Numbered from the stretch's first letter, positions 1-5,863 are shown. The stretch: 9,501 nt of DNA from Chloroflexi bacterium RBG_13_53_26 (GCA_001795035.1 MGMW01000054.1:1-9501), one strand, 5' to 3'. Notes: a model not told the origin generated them from the sequence alone. Made by a program: numbers and translations.

Positions 1-338
1 GAAGAACGCCAACACCCAGGGAATCCCTGATCGGGGGAGCTGCGGCAGCACTGGTGCTTATGACCAAGGTGATTGCGCAGGAAACGTCCCGATGGCAAAT
101 ACGAATAAACACCATATGTACCACGGTGACCAAAGACACGCCAGGATACGACTATGCCATGGCCGACCCAACAAGCCACATATTCAAGATCTTCAAGAAG
201 GCTGAGGAAAGGATGCCCTTCGGGATGAACCGGCCCGATGATATCGCACAACTTGCGCTGTTCCTGGCTTCAGAGGATTCGAATCAGATAACAGGACAGA
301 TCTTCAGCATAAGTGGCGGTTTGTCTTTCCCAGGTTGA
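1..338 (+). CDS. Short-chain dehydrogenase/reductase-like protein, 3' part (5' end outside window)
   Basis: The reading frame is open from base 3 to a TGA at 336-338, giving about 111 visible residues, roughly the last 40-45% of a typical 250-aa SDR. The C-terminal landmarks of classical SDRs are visible in order. A long helix ends in LMTKVIAQE. It is followed by IRINTI, equivalent to the usual IRVN.I strand before the PG loop. Near the end come a DDIAQLALFLASE segment and the terminal ITGQIFSISGG strand. This family normally reduces or oxidises alcohols and ketones with NAD(P)H. Aligning backward from MTK, the positions of the catalytic Tyr and Lys of YxxxK are Ile and Ala (IGGAA), and the PG after the IRVN strand is not conserved. 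The protein may therefore be a non-catalytic or divergent SDR paralogue. The ATG at 54 lies inside the conserved helix and is not the real start. The Rossmann nucleotide-binding half is not in the window. Confidence 0.82.
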   Translation, partial: RTPTPRESLIGGAAAALVLMTKVIAQETSRWQIRINTICTTVTKDTPGYDYAMADPTSHIFKIFKKAEERMPFGMNRPDDIAQLALFLASEDSNQITGQIFSISGGLSFPG

Positions 339-407
339 GCATGGCCTGTCATTGACAGTTGCACCACCCATGAGACGTTTCTGTGAAGTTCATGCTGTGA
401 AATGAGA

Positions 408-435
408 TAGACGGGTGAGCGCACCAGCGTATAGT
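408..435 (+). promoter_or_regulatory. Weak candidate promoter for lspA
   Basis: TAGACG (408-413) and TATAGT (430-435), separated by 16 bp, form a weak sigma-70-type match. A start near 442 would place the inverted repeat at 457-500 in the leader of lspA. The -35 match is only 4 of 6, so this is a guess. Confidence 0.25.
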
Positions 436-456
436 GTTCAGTATGCCGTCAGGTGG

Positions 457-500
457 TCCATTCTCCGTGGATAGAACCGGGAGACCCGTGGGAGAATGGA
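457..500 (+). repeat. Perfect 10-bp inverted repeat (stem-loop) in the gap upstream of lspA
   Basis: The arms TCCATTCTCC (457-466) and GGAGAATGGA (491-500) are exact reverse complements, separated by 24 bases that include a short GGG-AGA-CCC mini-hairpin (479-487). No T-run follows either arm, so it does not look like an intrinsic terminator of the upstream SDR gene. It could be an operator for a dimeric regulator or a leader RNA hairpin for lspA, whose start lies 81 bases after the second arm. It matches no riboswitch class that I recognise. Confidence 0.6.
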
Positions 501-580
501 GTTGTGGAGTCACACATTTGAAAGCGCAGCAAGGGACTGCTCAACCGAGAGCCATTCGCCAGTCTGCTTGAGGACAGGTC

Positions 581-1171
581 ATGAGAGAGGTCGCAGTCAC
601 CAGGGATCTCCAGATGTCAGGTTTGTGGCATCAAGTGCAGACGGCCCCTTTTCTGGCTCTTGTGGCACTGGAAGTTGATCAGCTCACCAAACTGTGGGTG
701 AGAGAGAGCCTGCCGCTGGGAGAAGCAATACCGCACGACTCCTGGCTGCGCATAACCCACGTGGTCAATCCGGGAATATTCCTCGGGGTGCCTGCTTCAC
801 CCATGATCTCCGTGCTCCTGCCTTCCGCGATGATATTCGCTGCTCTTATCCTCTACTGGCGATTGGAGCGATCCAATGATACGCTGCTTAACCTCGGCAC
901 CGGGCTGTTTGTTGGCGGCAGTCTGGGCAACCTGGTAGACCGGATTGCCTATGGTCACGTCACCGACTTCATCGAGCTGGTCACATCCGGTGGTCACGTC
1001 AGGACGATCTTCAACATAGCTGACCTATGTGCCATCCTGGGCATTGCCATCCTGGAAGTCTTCCTGATCAGGTTCATTATCAGGCTCATCCTGAAGAAAG
1101 GTCTAAACTACAACCCTGTGGCCCCGCACATGGCCAGGCTCTTCCACAAGAGGCGTTCAAGAGAGAAGTAG
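581..1171 (+). CDS. lspA: Lipoprotein signal peptidase (signal peptidase II)
   Basis: This integral membrane aspartyl protease cleaves the signal peptide from prolipoproteins after lipidation of the conserved Cys. At 196 aa it is slightly longer than the usual 150-175 aa. The family motifs occur in order: DQLTK (33-37), NPGIFLG (63-69, the NxG motif), GGSLGNLVDR (112-121) with the first catalytic Asp at 120, a TDFIEL segment (128-133), and FNIAD (144-148) with the second catalytic Asp at 148. Hydrophobic segments near 22-30, 73-92, 104-114 and 149-171 fit the four-helix topology. The C-terminus adds a basic tail. The ATG at 581 has GAGGACAGG just upstream. An ATG at 614 (residue 12), preceded by AGGGA at 602-606 with 7-base spacing, is an equally reasonable start and gives a more typical N-terminus. 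The gene stands alone, with no lgt or RluD-type neighbour, and converges on the CrtC/AttH-like gene with a 45-base gap that shows no clear terminator. Confidence 0.95.
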   Translation: MREVAVTRDLQMSGLWHQVQTAPFLALVALEVDQLTKLWVRESLPLGEAIPHDSWLRITHVVNPGIFLGVPASPMISVLLPSAMIFAALILYWRLERSNDTLLNLGTGLFVGGSLGNLVDRIAYGHVTDFIELVTSGGHVRTIFNIADLCAILGIAILEVFLIRFIIRLILKKGLNYNPVAPHMARLFHKRRSREK

Positions 1172-1216
1172 CTGATCCCACGCCTCACCACAAGAAGAGA
1201 GCCCAGAGACGCTGCG

Positions 1217-2260
1217 CTAGTGGTTATTCACCAGCTCGTGTACTGCTCTGCAGTTGATTGTCTTCTGCTGCCCCGCATATGACAGCCTGCCGGAGCCGAC
1301 AGACAAGAAGGAGGTTATGGTGGGTTTGGCCTTGAAGGTACGGATAAGGAATCTCATCACCGGGTGGAAATCGGCCAGCAGGTCTATCCTCTGGAAGACG
1401 TTTTGCAGCTCCAGGTTTACCTCCAGCGATAGTCCCTCATCCTCGATTCTGAGCACATTCTTGTGGGGAATCCCCACCCGGTTGACTGGGTCTGGCGTGA
1501 TGTCCGCCTTGGCCAGACTCCATTTCGTTTTCGCCGTCGTCAGGTAAACCAGCTTCTCCGAGTCGTAGATCATTATGGGTGTTATCTCAGTTCCCTCCAT
1601 CCTTCTCGTAGTGACAATATCGGCGAATATGATAGTGAACTCTTCGTCGTAGATTGTCCCCCAATCCCAGTGTGCCAGAAGGTCCGGAGGGAAAATGTTC
1701 AACCAGTTATGATCCCTATAGCCGATTCCCTCTATGGTGCAGGTCTCCCCTTTCGTTCTGAACGTTCCCCTGGCCTGGCAACGGGGCTGGGGCACCACCC
1801 AGTACATGTACCTTGACTCGTCGCCGAAGCAGGCATGACTGACAGTCCCTCTGATCCTGGAATCAAGCTGCAGGTCAAGGGCGGTGTCTCCATCCTCGAT
1901 GTGCACCTCATAATGTGAAAGGTCTCCTCTAATGAAGTTGTTGCCGATCCGGACATCGCATACCTCGGTCGAGGCTTTGAAGGAAGAAAACGGCAGTCTC
2001 CGCTCTATGCGTACCTCCGTTCCATCGCTCTTCACATAGCTGGCTCTGACTCCGGTCATGACCCTTTTCGGTCGGGAGACATCGCCGGCTATGAATAGCT
2101 GACCTCTGACAAGGCTCCCGTCGTTGGCCACCAGGTCAAAATACCACCACTCGATATAGTTCCGATCATTCAGGGGATGCCAGGCATCATCGGATTGATG
2201 AACCACCATGGACTGCGGGATTTGGGTGCCGGTCTGTTCTTCGTAGATCACCCTACTCAT
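1217..2260 (-). CDS. CrtC/AttH-like lipocalin-fold protein (carotenoid 1,2-hydratase-like superfamily)
   Basis: This 347-aa protein starts at an ATG preceded by GGAGG five bases away. The hallmark motif of the AttH/CrtC group, EWWYFD, is at residues 37-42. The second hallmark, GIGYRDHNW, is at 178-186 and is followed by a WDWG segment (198-201). These two blocks mark the paired lipocalin-like beta-barrels of hydroxyneurosporene synthase (CrtC), AttH and related hydratases/cyclases that act on hydrophobic polyenes and terpenoids. No signal peptide or membrane segment is evident, so it is probably cytoplasmic. No other carotenoid genes (crtB, crtI) are visible, so the substrate cannot be named and a crt symbol is not justified. 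It ends 45 bases from the convergent lspA. It is separated from the upstream gene on the same strand by about 207 bases, so it probably has its own promoter. I saw only an isolated TAGGAT (2374-2379) there, without a good -35 box. Confidence 0.75.
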   Translation of the reverse strand: MSRVIYEEQTGTQIPQSMVVHQSDDAWHPLNDRNYIEWWYFDLVANDGSLVRGQLFIAGDVSRPKRVMTGVRASYVKSDGTEVRIERRLPFSSFKASTEVCDVRIGNNFIRGDLSHYEVHIEDGDTALDLQLDSRIRGTVSHACFGDESRYMYWVVPQPRCQARGTFRTKGETCTIEGIGYRDHNWLNIFPPDLLAHWDWGTIYDEEFTIIFADIVTTRRMEGTEITPIMIYDSEKLVYLTTAKTKWSLAKADITPDPVNRVGIPHKNVLRIEDEGLSLEVNLELQNVFQRIDLLADFHPVMRFLIRTFKAKPTITSFLSVGSGRLSYAGQQKTINCRAVHELVNNH

Positions 2261-2467
2261 TCCCGCCTCCGTCTACATCCGTCGCGTCTCGTCTTCCCCC
2301 CATAGCTCAAGGGTACCTTGAAGTCCTGCAAGGCGATGCCGGGGTGACGATTGAAGAGAAAACGAAGTCAAACATCCTATCTGGATGAATTGTTGAGACA
2401 GGACAGCCCCATCCCTGGTAAAAGACACTTCCCTTATCAGCCGTATTCAGGGTAGAGACTCCCGGCT

Positions 2468-3076
2468 TCACAATTCCGATGACCGCAGCGGGTCCACCGG
2501 AGGCTGGCCGACATAGTGTATTTGAGCCTTGTTGATGGCCACGAATTCAAATTCAGAATCGCCGGTAGCCAACTCAGGCGATATACGGGCATTGGTCAGC
2601 GGTAGAAACCGCTCATTGCTGTCGAGGGTCTCGAGCAGTTCCTGCCATGTTTCGGTGTGCATGTTACCCACGATGATGTATGATGACACATGAACCTCTG
2701 TTCCCGCTGGTTTCTTTTCCCTCCAGCGCGGTCCCTGCTGGTCACCCCCGTCTGTGGGCAAGCTGCCCTGTCCCTTGTTCTTCTCGCCAACGAAGAGGAT
2801 ACTGGTCTTCCCAACGAACGTTGATGCCAGTGATGCCTTGCTGCCATCCGGAGACCACACCTCAACCTGGGTTAGCGGCATGAAATCCCTCCCTATGGGA
2901 GACCCCTTTGGCGCCAACCCCTGGTTAAGAGCATCCAGAAGACGCTGGCGATCCAAACGATAGGTACGCCCGGCGAAGGTGCCGGTAGTGGTGCACACTA
3001 CCACCTCCACCGGCCTGAGCCTGGTGTCGCTCCGCCAGCCGCTATCCGGCTGTTCTAAATAAGATGGGTCCCACAT
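2468..3076 (-). CDS. Hypothetical protein with two copies of one small domain
   Basis: This 202-aa soluble protein has no signal peptide or membrane helix. Within it I see an internal duplication. Copy A (about 23-98) runs VEVVV, then GRTYRLDRQRLLDAL, then DFMPLTQVEV, then STFVGKTSILFVGE. Copy B (about 128-191) runs VHVSS, then GNMHTETWQELLETL, then RFLPLTNARI, then FEFVAINKAQIHYVGQ. The shared order is a beta-strand, a leucine-rich helix, a F(M/L)PLT strand and a closing FV...(I)..VG strand. They are joined by a Gly/Gln/Lys-rich linker (99-126). The pattern recalls small beta-rich domains of unknown function (possibly the DUF6812 type), which I cannot confirm. GGAG lies about nine bases before the ATG, and an extended -10 (TGCTATAAT) lies just upstream, so a very short leader is expected. 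It has no obvious enzymatic motif, and its function is unknown. Confidence 0.7.
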   Translation of the reverse strand: MWDPSYLEQPDSGWRSDTRLRPVEVVVCTTTGTFAGRTYRLDRQRLLDALNQGLAPKGSPIGRDFMPLTQVEVWSPDGSKASLASTFVGKTSILFVGEKNKGQGSLPTDGGDQQGPRWREKKPAGTEVHVSSYIIVGNMHTETWQELLETLDSNERFLPLTNARISPELATGDSEFEFVAINKAQIHYVGQPPVDPLRSSEL

Positions 3077-3098
3077 TCGAGGTCACTCCGTTTCGCCT

Positions 3099-3107
3099 AT
3101 TATAGCA
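3099..3107 (-). promoter_or_regulatory. Extended -10 promoter for the 202-aa duplicated-domain gene
   Basis: On the minus strand this reads TGCTATAAT: a perfect TATAAT (3104 to 3099) preceded by the TGN extension. No good -35 box lies 16-18 bases upstream, which is usual for extended -10 promoters. Transcription would start about seven bases downstream, leaving a leader of roughly 15-20 bases that still holds the GGAG ribosome site of the gene starting at 3076. Confidence 0.45.
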
Positions 3108-3303
3108 GGTAAGTCGTCGGGCTACCTTCACAGTTGGGCTCATTGATGTACACAGCGTCTGCATAGGCCATAAGCTGTCGAGCAGGAGGAGACACCCCAG
3201 CTTCAGCTTGGATACGAATGGGGACAGGCTGTGGGGTTCTACAAGGGGATGGTGGAGGTATTGAAATCGTCGTCTCACCACAACTTGTATCATCAAGGCT
3301 CAA
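3100..3303 (-). CDS. Possible small protein, 67 aa, TTG start overlapping the SnoaL-like stop
   Basis: The frame runs from a TTG at 3303-3301 to tandem stops TAA-TAG. The TTG overlaps the TGA of the SnoaL-like gene (TTGA), an arrangement typical of translational coupling. The amino acid make-up looks protein-like: three Cys, a proline-rich middle (IPPPSPC at about 15-21), then PIRIQAEAG, LMAYADAVYINEP and a short polar tail. There is no strong Shine-Dalgarno before the TTG. An in-frame stop at 3309-3307 lies just upstream, so it cannot be a longer intact gene. I recognise no family. It could be a small accessory protein, the tail of a decayed gene, or a chance ORF. Confidence 0.3.
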   Translation of the reverse strand: MSLDDTSCGETTISIPPPSPCRTPQPVPIRIQAEAGVSPPARQLMAYADAVYINEPNCEGSPTTYLL

Positions 3304-3719
3304 TTGCTACGAAAGGCCGCCAAGATATCAGCGGTGTCGTAGTAGTGCCGATGTCTGATAATTTTCCCGTCTTGCAGCGTGAACACCATAACCCAATCAT
3401 GCTCATAAGTGCGACCAGTTGCCCTAACGATACCGCGGTTCCTTCCCTCAACGACCACGCGCCCAGATTGTGCAGTGTACTCAAGAGCCTCCATCCGTTC
3501 TATCTGCATCTTCTCAGCGAGTTCCTTGAAGAACGCAGCAACCTCCTCTCGGCTATGACGCGGCTTGGCCCAGGAAATTTGCGCTGGGGCATTTCGAGTA
3601 ACTGGTGACTGGAAATCAACGTTCTCTCCCAGAGTGCTTAGCGCAGCCGGCAGGTCAGCCCGTCCAAAGGCTGCAAACAACTGCTGTACTACCTGAAGGT
3701 TCTGTTGTTCATTTGTCAT
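3300..3719 (-). CDS. SnoaL-like / NTF2-like (ketosteroid isomerase-fold) protein
   Basis: The ATG at 3719 is preceded by GGAGGAG (3730-3724), so I prefer this start, giving 139 aa, over an upstream in-frame TTG at 3755. The architecture is that of the SnoaL-like branch of the NTF2 superfamily. There are N-terminal helices (NEQQNLQVVQQLFAAFGRAD, 3-22), the VDF strand (34-36), a helix with SREEVAAFFKELAE (56-69), strands VVVEGRNRGIV (88-98) and HDWVMVFTLQDGKI (107-120), and the terminal RHRHYYDTADILAAF (122-136). That last block is characteristic of the family. Members include ketosteroid isomerases, polyketide cyclases and many small cone-shaped binding proteins. The catalytic specificity cannot be read from the sequence. 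A strong promoter-like element lies about 145 bases upstream (3866-3895). A 67-aa ORF may be coupled to its stop codon. Confidence 0.85.
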   Translation of the reverse strand: MTNEQQNLQVVQQLFAAFGRADLPAALSTLGENVDFQSPVTRNAPAQISWAKPRHSREEVAAFFKELAEKMQIERMEALEYTAQSGRVVVEGRNRGIVRATGRTYEHDWVMVFTLQDGKIIRHRHYYDTADILAAFRSN

Positions 3720-3750
3720 GACTCTCCTCCCTGCTACGATTGATTTTGAT

Positions 3751-3772
3751 AGCAAGACGCCGAAGACTTGCT
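3751..3772 (-). other. Small hairpin in the leader of the SnoaL-like gene
   Basis: AGCAAG (3751-3756) pairs with CTTGCT (3767-3772) around a 10-base loop. It sits between the proposed promoter at 3866-3895 and the ribosome site at 3724-3730, within a leader of about 140 bases. No T-run follows. A regulatory role is possible but unproven. Confidence 0.25.
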
Positions 3773-3860
3773 CTGTGAGGCCCCATCAGCGCAGAAGCTC
3801 AATCAGAGGGTCTGCAGGTCGAACTCGAATCCGACAATATTGCGAGTGCCGCGGCAGCCA

Positions 3861-3899
3861 CGCGAATCCTATGCTTAAGTCGGGCATGATGTCAAGAGC
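3861..3899 (-). promoter_or_regulatory. Promoter-like element, copy A (TTGACA-N18-TAGGAT)
   Basis: On the minus strand a perfect TTGACA (3895-3890) is followed after 18 bases by TAGGAT (3871-3866), 4 of 6 matches to TATAAT. The same 39-base block, 34 positions identical, recurs at 5716-5754 with exactly the same spacing and orientation, again upstream of a minus-strand gene. The conserved spacer (TCATsCCCGACyyAAGCr) goes beyond what polymerase alone would need and may hold a regulator site. It would drive the SnoaL-like gene with a leader of about 140 bases. Confidence 0.55.
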
Positions 3900-4173
3900 A
3901 CGAAGGTCTGTCAGAAAGAACGCCACAACGTGCCGTAATTGATATAAAGAGCAGAACCGAAGGCTATCTCTGGACGCCGTAGAAAGGCCCTAGATGGCCT
4001 CAATCTAGTCAAGGCATGGAGTTGCCAAGTTTTGAGCCAGCCTCCTGCGCCCTCTAAGAATTACCAGAGCCGTCTAGCTGATGGCTTGAGGCAGGATCGA
4101 AAGCGGCGATGAGTAGCCGCTGTTGCTGGACCGATCCTTGAGGGGGCAGTAGATAGAACAAGGGTTTGCCATC
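3900..4173. other. Noncoding interval between the DUF5677-like and SnoaL-like genes
   Basis: Together with the SnoaL leader this is a gap of about 450 bases (3720-4173) with no convincing coding frame on either strand. It holds promoter element A at its right-hand transcriptional end (3861-3899), short inverted repeats such as AGGCC/GGCCT around 3987-4002, and a compound hairpin at 4093-4138 beyond the stop of the DUF5677-like gene. Nothing else recognisable was seen. Confidence 0.5.
4093..4138 (-). other. Compound stem-loop downstream of the DUF5677-like gene
   Basis: An outer 7-bp stem (AGGATCG 4093-4099 with CGATCCT 4132-4138) encloses an inner 6-bp stem (AGCGGC 4102-4107 with GCCGCT 4116-4121). 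It lies 36 bases past the stop codon of the minus-strand gene ending at 4174. There is no T-run, so it is not a standard intrinsic terminator. It may protect the 3' end or act as a factor-dependent stop. Confidence 0.35.
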
Positions 4174-5028
4174 CTATTCTGCGATCACATACCCGGCAAT
4201 TTGCTGGAAGAAAGCCTCAGCCTCAGGCTTCTCCAATACCCAACCCATGAATCTGACGGAACTCAGGAATACGAGCAGAGAATGGAAGCAAGAGAATATG
4301 AGATGCGGTTCATTGGCCCGGTACCGATAAGCTGCAGAAGAGCCAGGTATGTTCACCGTCTCAACATCAACAGCTTTGCTCAGTCCTGAGAAGCTGGCAT
4401 GTGCAGCCGGTGATCCTCTACGGTAGACCTGACAGTACAGATACTCGTAGAAATGCTCTTCATTGCACGTAGAGGGGCAGTTGCTGTCCAACAGCCTCAC
4501 GTTTTGTTCAAGAGACTTACCTGTCCATGTAGGAAGACCAGACCCATACTTGGCTACGTACTTGGCTACGTACTTGTCTCTTTCCCTTCTAACCCTTGTG
4601 ACTTCAGACTCTGTAAGGCCACTTAGTCTTGCCAGCCCTAGTCTCTCCAGGTGGTCATGGGTCTTGCTAGCTTCGACATACTGATAACCCTGGTAGCGGT
4701 CTAGGTCGTCATGAATCACTGATTTGGCCAGCAGGCCCATTGAGACCACACTCTCGAACATAGAGCGGCATAGGGCATAGATGTCCGCTACTCTTTCATG
4801 CTCTACCAAATAATGAATGGTGAGGAACGTTGAGAAATTCCTGTCATGGTTCAGAAAGACGAGGCCAGTGCGGGTTGCGTCGCAGAGGCCGCGCACTGGA
4901 TACAGTACTTTCAACTGAAATTCCAGCACCTTTTGGCTCCTTCCAAGGAATTGGGGCTTCGTGAATTTGTCTGCCATCTTCTTCGGCTTGCCGACCGACC
5001 AAGCTAAGCTGGTATGGCCAGTGGTCAA
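4174..5028 (-). CDS. DUF5677-type helical protein, possible second member of a HEPN-like cassette
   Basis: The frame gives 284 aa from a TTG at 5028, or 267 aa from the ATG at 4977. AGGATAGGAT lies before the TTG, while the ATG lacks a good ribosome site, so the longer form is given, with doubt. Landmarks resemble the DUF5677 family: a CRSMFE block (87-92, the usual R-S-x-F-E helix), a YQYVEASK segment (117-122), a W-x-GKSLEQ block (168-174), then YRRGSPAAHAS (202-212), equivalent to the family's YRxLSxxxHxS. Arg203/Arg204 and His210 are spaced as in an Rx4-6H HEPN RNase motif, but that assignment is my inference. A 12-bp tandem repeat encodes KYVAKYVA (152-159). The gene follows the HEPN-like gene by 21 bases, so the two are probably co-transcribed. 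One sampled stretch (4801-4860) counts 24 G/C in 60, well below much of the window. Confidence 0.7.
   Translation of the reverse strand: MTTGHTSLAWSVGKPKKMADKFTKPQFLGRSQKVLEFQLKVLYPVRGLCDATRTGLVFLNHDRNFSTFLTIHYLVEHERVADIYALCRSMFESVVSMGLLAKSVIHDDLDRYQGYQYVEASKTHDHLERLGLARLSGLTESEVTRVRRERDKYVAKYVAKYGSGLPTWTGKSLEQNVRLLDSNCPSTCNEEHFYEYLYCQVYRRGSPAAHASFSGLSKAVDVETVNIPGSSAAYRYRANEPHLIFSCFHSLLVFLSSVRFMGWVLEKPEAEAFFQQIAGYVIAE
4547..4576 (-). repeat. 12-bp in-frame tandem repeat, about 2.5 copies
   Basis: The plus-strand unit TACTTGGCTACG occurs at 4547-4558 and 4559-4570 without a mismatch, and is followed by half a unit (TACTTG, 4571-4576). It lies inside the DUF5677-like gene and encodes repeated YVAK residues. 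A unit of 12 bases changes length without shifting the frame, so copy number could vary between strains while keeping the protein intact. Confidence 0.8.
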
Positions 5029-5049
5029 GCCAAATCCTATCCTTGTCCT

Positions 5050-5661
5050 CTAGATAGACATCGTCGATTCCTGCTCACCAGCACTCAGAACTTGCGTATC
5101 CAGGATTCTCCTCATCAATATGAACGTGAACTTGACTCCTTCTTTCTCGGTCAGAATGTCTTTCAGGTGCACTTTGGCGCCCTCTTCATACTGTTTCGGG
5201 AAGTTGATGCTCAAATAAGTCATTGTCTTCTTGTCTGCTTCCCAGAACCGATATTTCACCGTCTCAGTACCACTGTGTTTGGTAAGAAACCTGTCGATAG
5301 ATTGATCCTCTTTGAAGCAGTTTACGACTGATCTGTTGACCCACACGTCATCCCAAGTATCAAAGAACGGAAAGTGAACAATCAAATTCCTTATGAACCT
5401 GAATAACTCACTAGCGATCTCTGCTTCCATTGGTGGTCTGGAGGTTCGCATGTCCTCCAGAACCCACTTCAATGGTTCATAATTGAGTAGCTCGGAATAT
5501 ACAGCGAAACCGTCTTTCACCCTGGAAAAGCGATACCATGATTCCCTTTCCCAAAAGGAATCATCCATTACTTCGTCGAAAATGTCATAGAATCGGTTGT
5601 AGGCGAGTGTTAAGAATTGCAGTTCCGCTTCGTTTGGTCTGAGATCGTCCCGCATTTTCAT
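5050..5661 (-). CDS. Conserved hypothetical protein with a HEPN-like Rx4H motif
   Basis: This 203-aa protein is mainly helical, with no signal peptide or membrane segment. The most notable block is ELFRFIRNLIVHFPFFDTWDDVW (85-107), described here by its parts: a helix ending in RNLIVH, where Arg91 and His96 form an Rx4H motif like that of HEPN ribonucleases, then a rigid aromatic HFPFFDTWDD turn. Later blocks KYRFWE (136-141), MTYLSINFPKQY (147-158), LKDILTEKEGVKF (166-178) and a final RRILDTQV helix look like a conserved family that I recall only as hypothetical proteins. The HEPN reading is an inference from the motif and helix context. The gene opens a two-gene unit with the DUF5677-like gene 21 bases downstream. 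Promoter element B (5721-5750) lies about 60 bases upstream. The ribosome site is weak (CGAGA). Sampled stretches (5101-5160 and 5521-5580) each count 26 G/C in 60. Confidence 0.65.
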   Translation of the reverse strand: MKMRDDLRPNEAELQFLTLAYNRFYDIFDEVMDDSFWERESWYRFSRVKDGFAVYSELLNYEPLKWVLEDMRTSRPPMEAEIASELFRFIRNLIVHFPFFDTWDDVWVNRSVVNCFKEDQSIDRFLTKHSGTETVKYRFWEADKKTMTYLSINFPKQYEEGAKVHLKDILTEKEGVKFTFILMRRILDTQVLSAGEQESTMSI

Positions 5662-5715
5662 ATCGTCTCGGTGGGATCGAGTTCGATGCTATCCTGTAGG
5701 GTGCTGCAATGCCCG

Positions 5716-5754
5716 CGCGCATCCTACGCTTGGGTCGGGGATGATGTCAAGAGC
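5716..5754 (-). promoter_or_regulatory. Promoter-like element, copy B (TTGACA-N18-TAGGAT)
   Basis: On the minus strand TTGACA (5750-5745) and TAGGAT (5726-5721) are separated by 18 bases, matching copy A at 3861-3899 in orientation, spacing and 34 of 39 bases. Transcription from here would begin near 5714 and read into the HEPN-like gene at 5661 with a leader of about 50 bases. This suggests that the two-gene cassette is transcribed independently of the GyrI-like operon upstream. Confidence 0.6.
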
Positions 5755-5863
5755 GTATGGAGTAGTCCACGAATCAAGGGGGCACTGGCCGTAGCGTTGC
5801 GACTGATAGCTCCGTTTACCTCTCGGGTCAGAATGTCACAGGTCACCGACAGCCCCTGGCTCT

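Noticed and set aside
336..363. Terminator after the SDR-like gene (CTGTC/GACAG)
   Set aside because: The stem is only five base pairs with a three-base loop, and no T-run follows.
2374..2379. Third TAGGAT as a copy of the shared promoter element
   Set aside because: The sequence 18 bases upstream is not TTGACA-like and the conserved spacer is absent.
3231..3608. Plus-strand open frame of 125 codons
   Set aside because: It is mostly antisense to the SnoaL-like gene and its composition is not protein-like.
3718..3942. Plus-strand open frame of 74 codons upstream of the SnoaL-like gene
   Set aside because: It overlaps the promoter element and leader of the minus-strand gene, is very rich in Arg and Ser, and has no supporting signals.
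4547..4576. Possible CRISPR or minisatellite array
   Set aside because: There is only one 12-bp unit in about 2.5 copies, without spacers, and it is in frame inside a gene.
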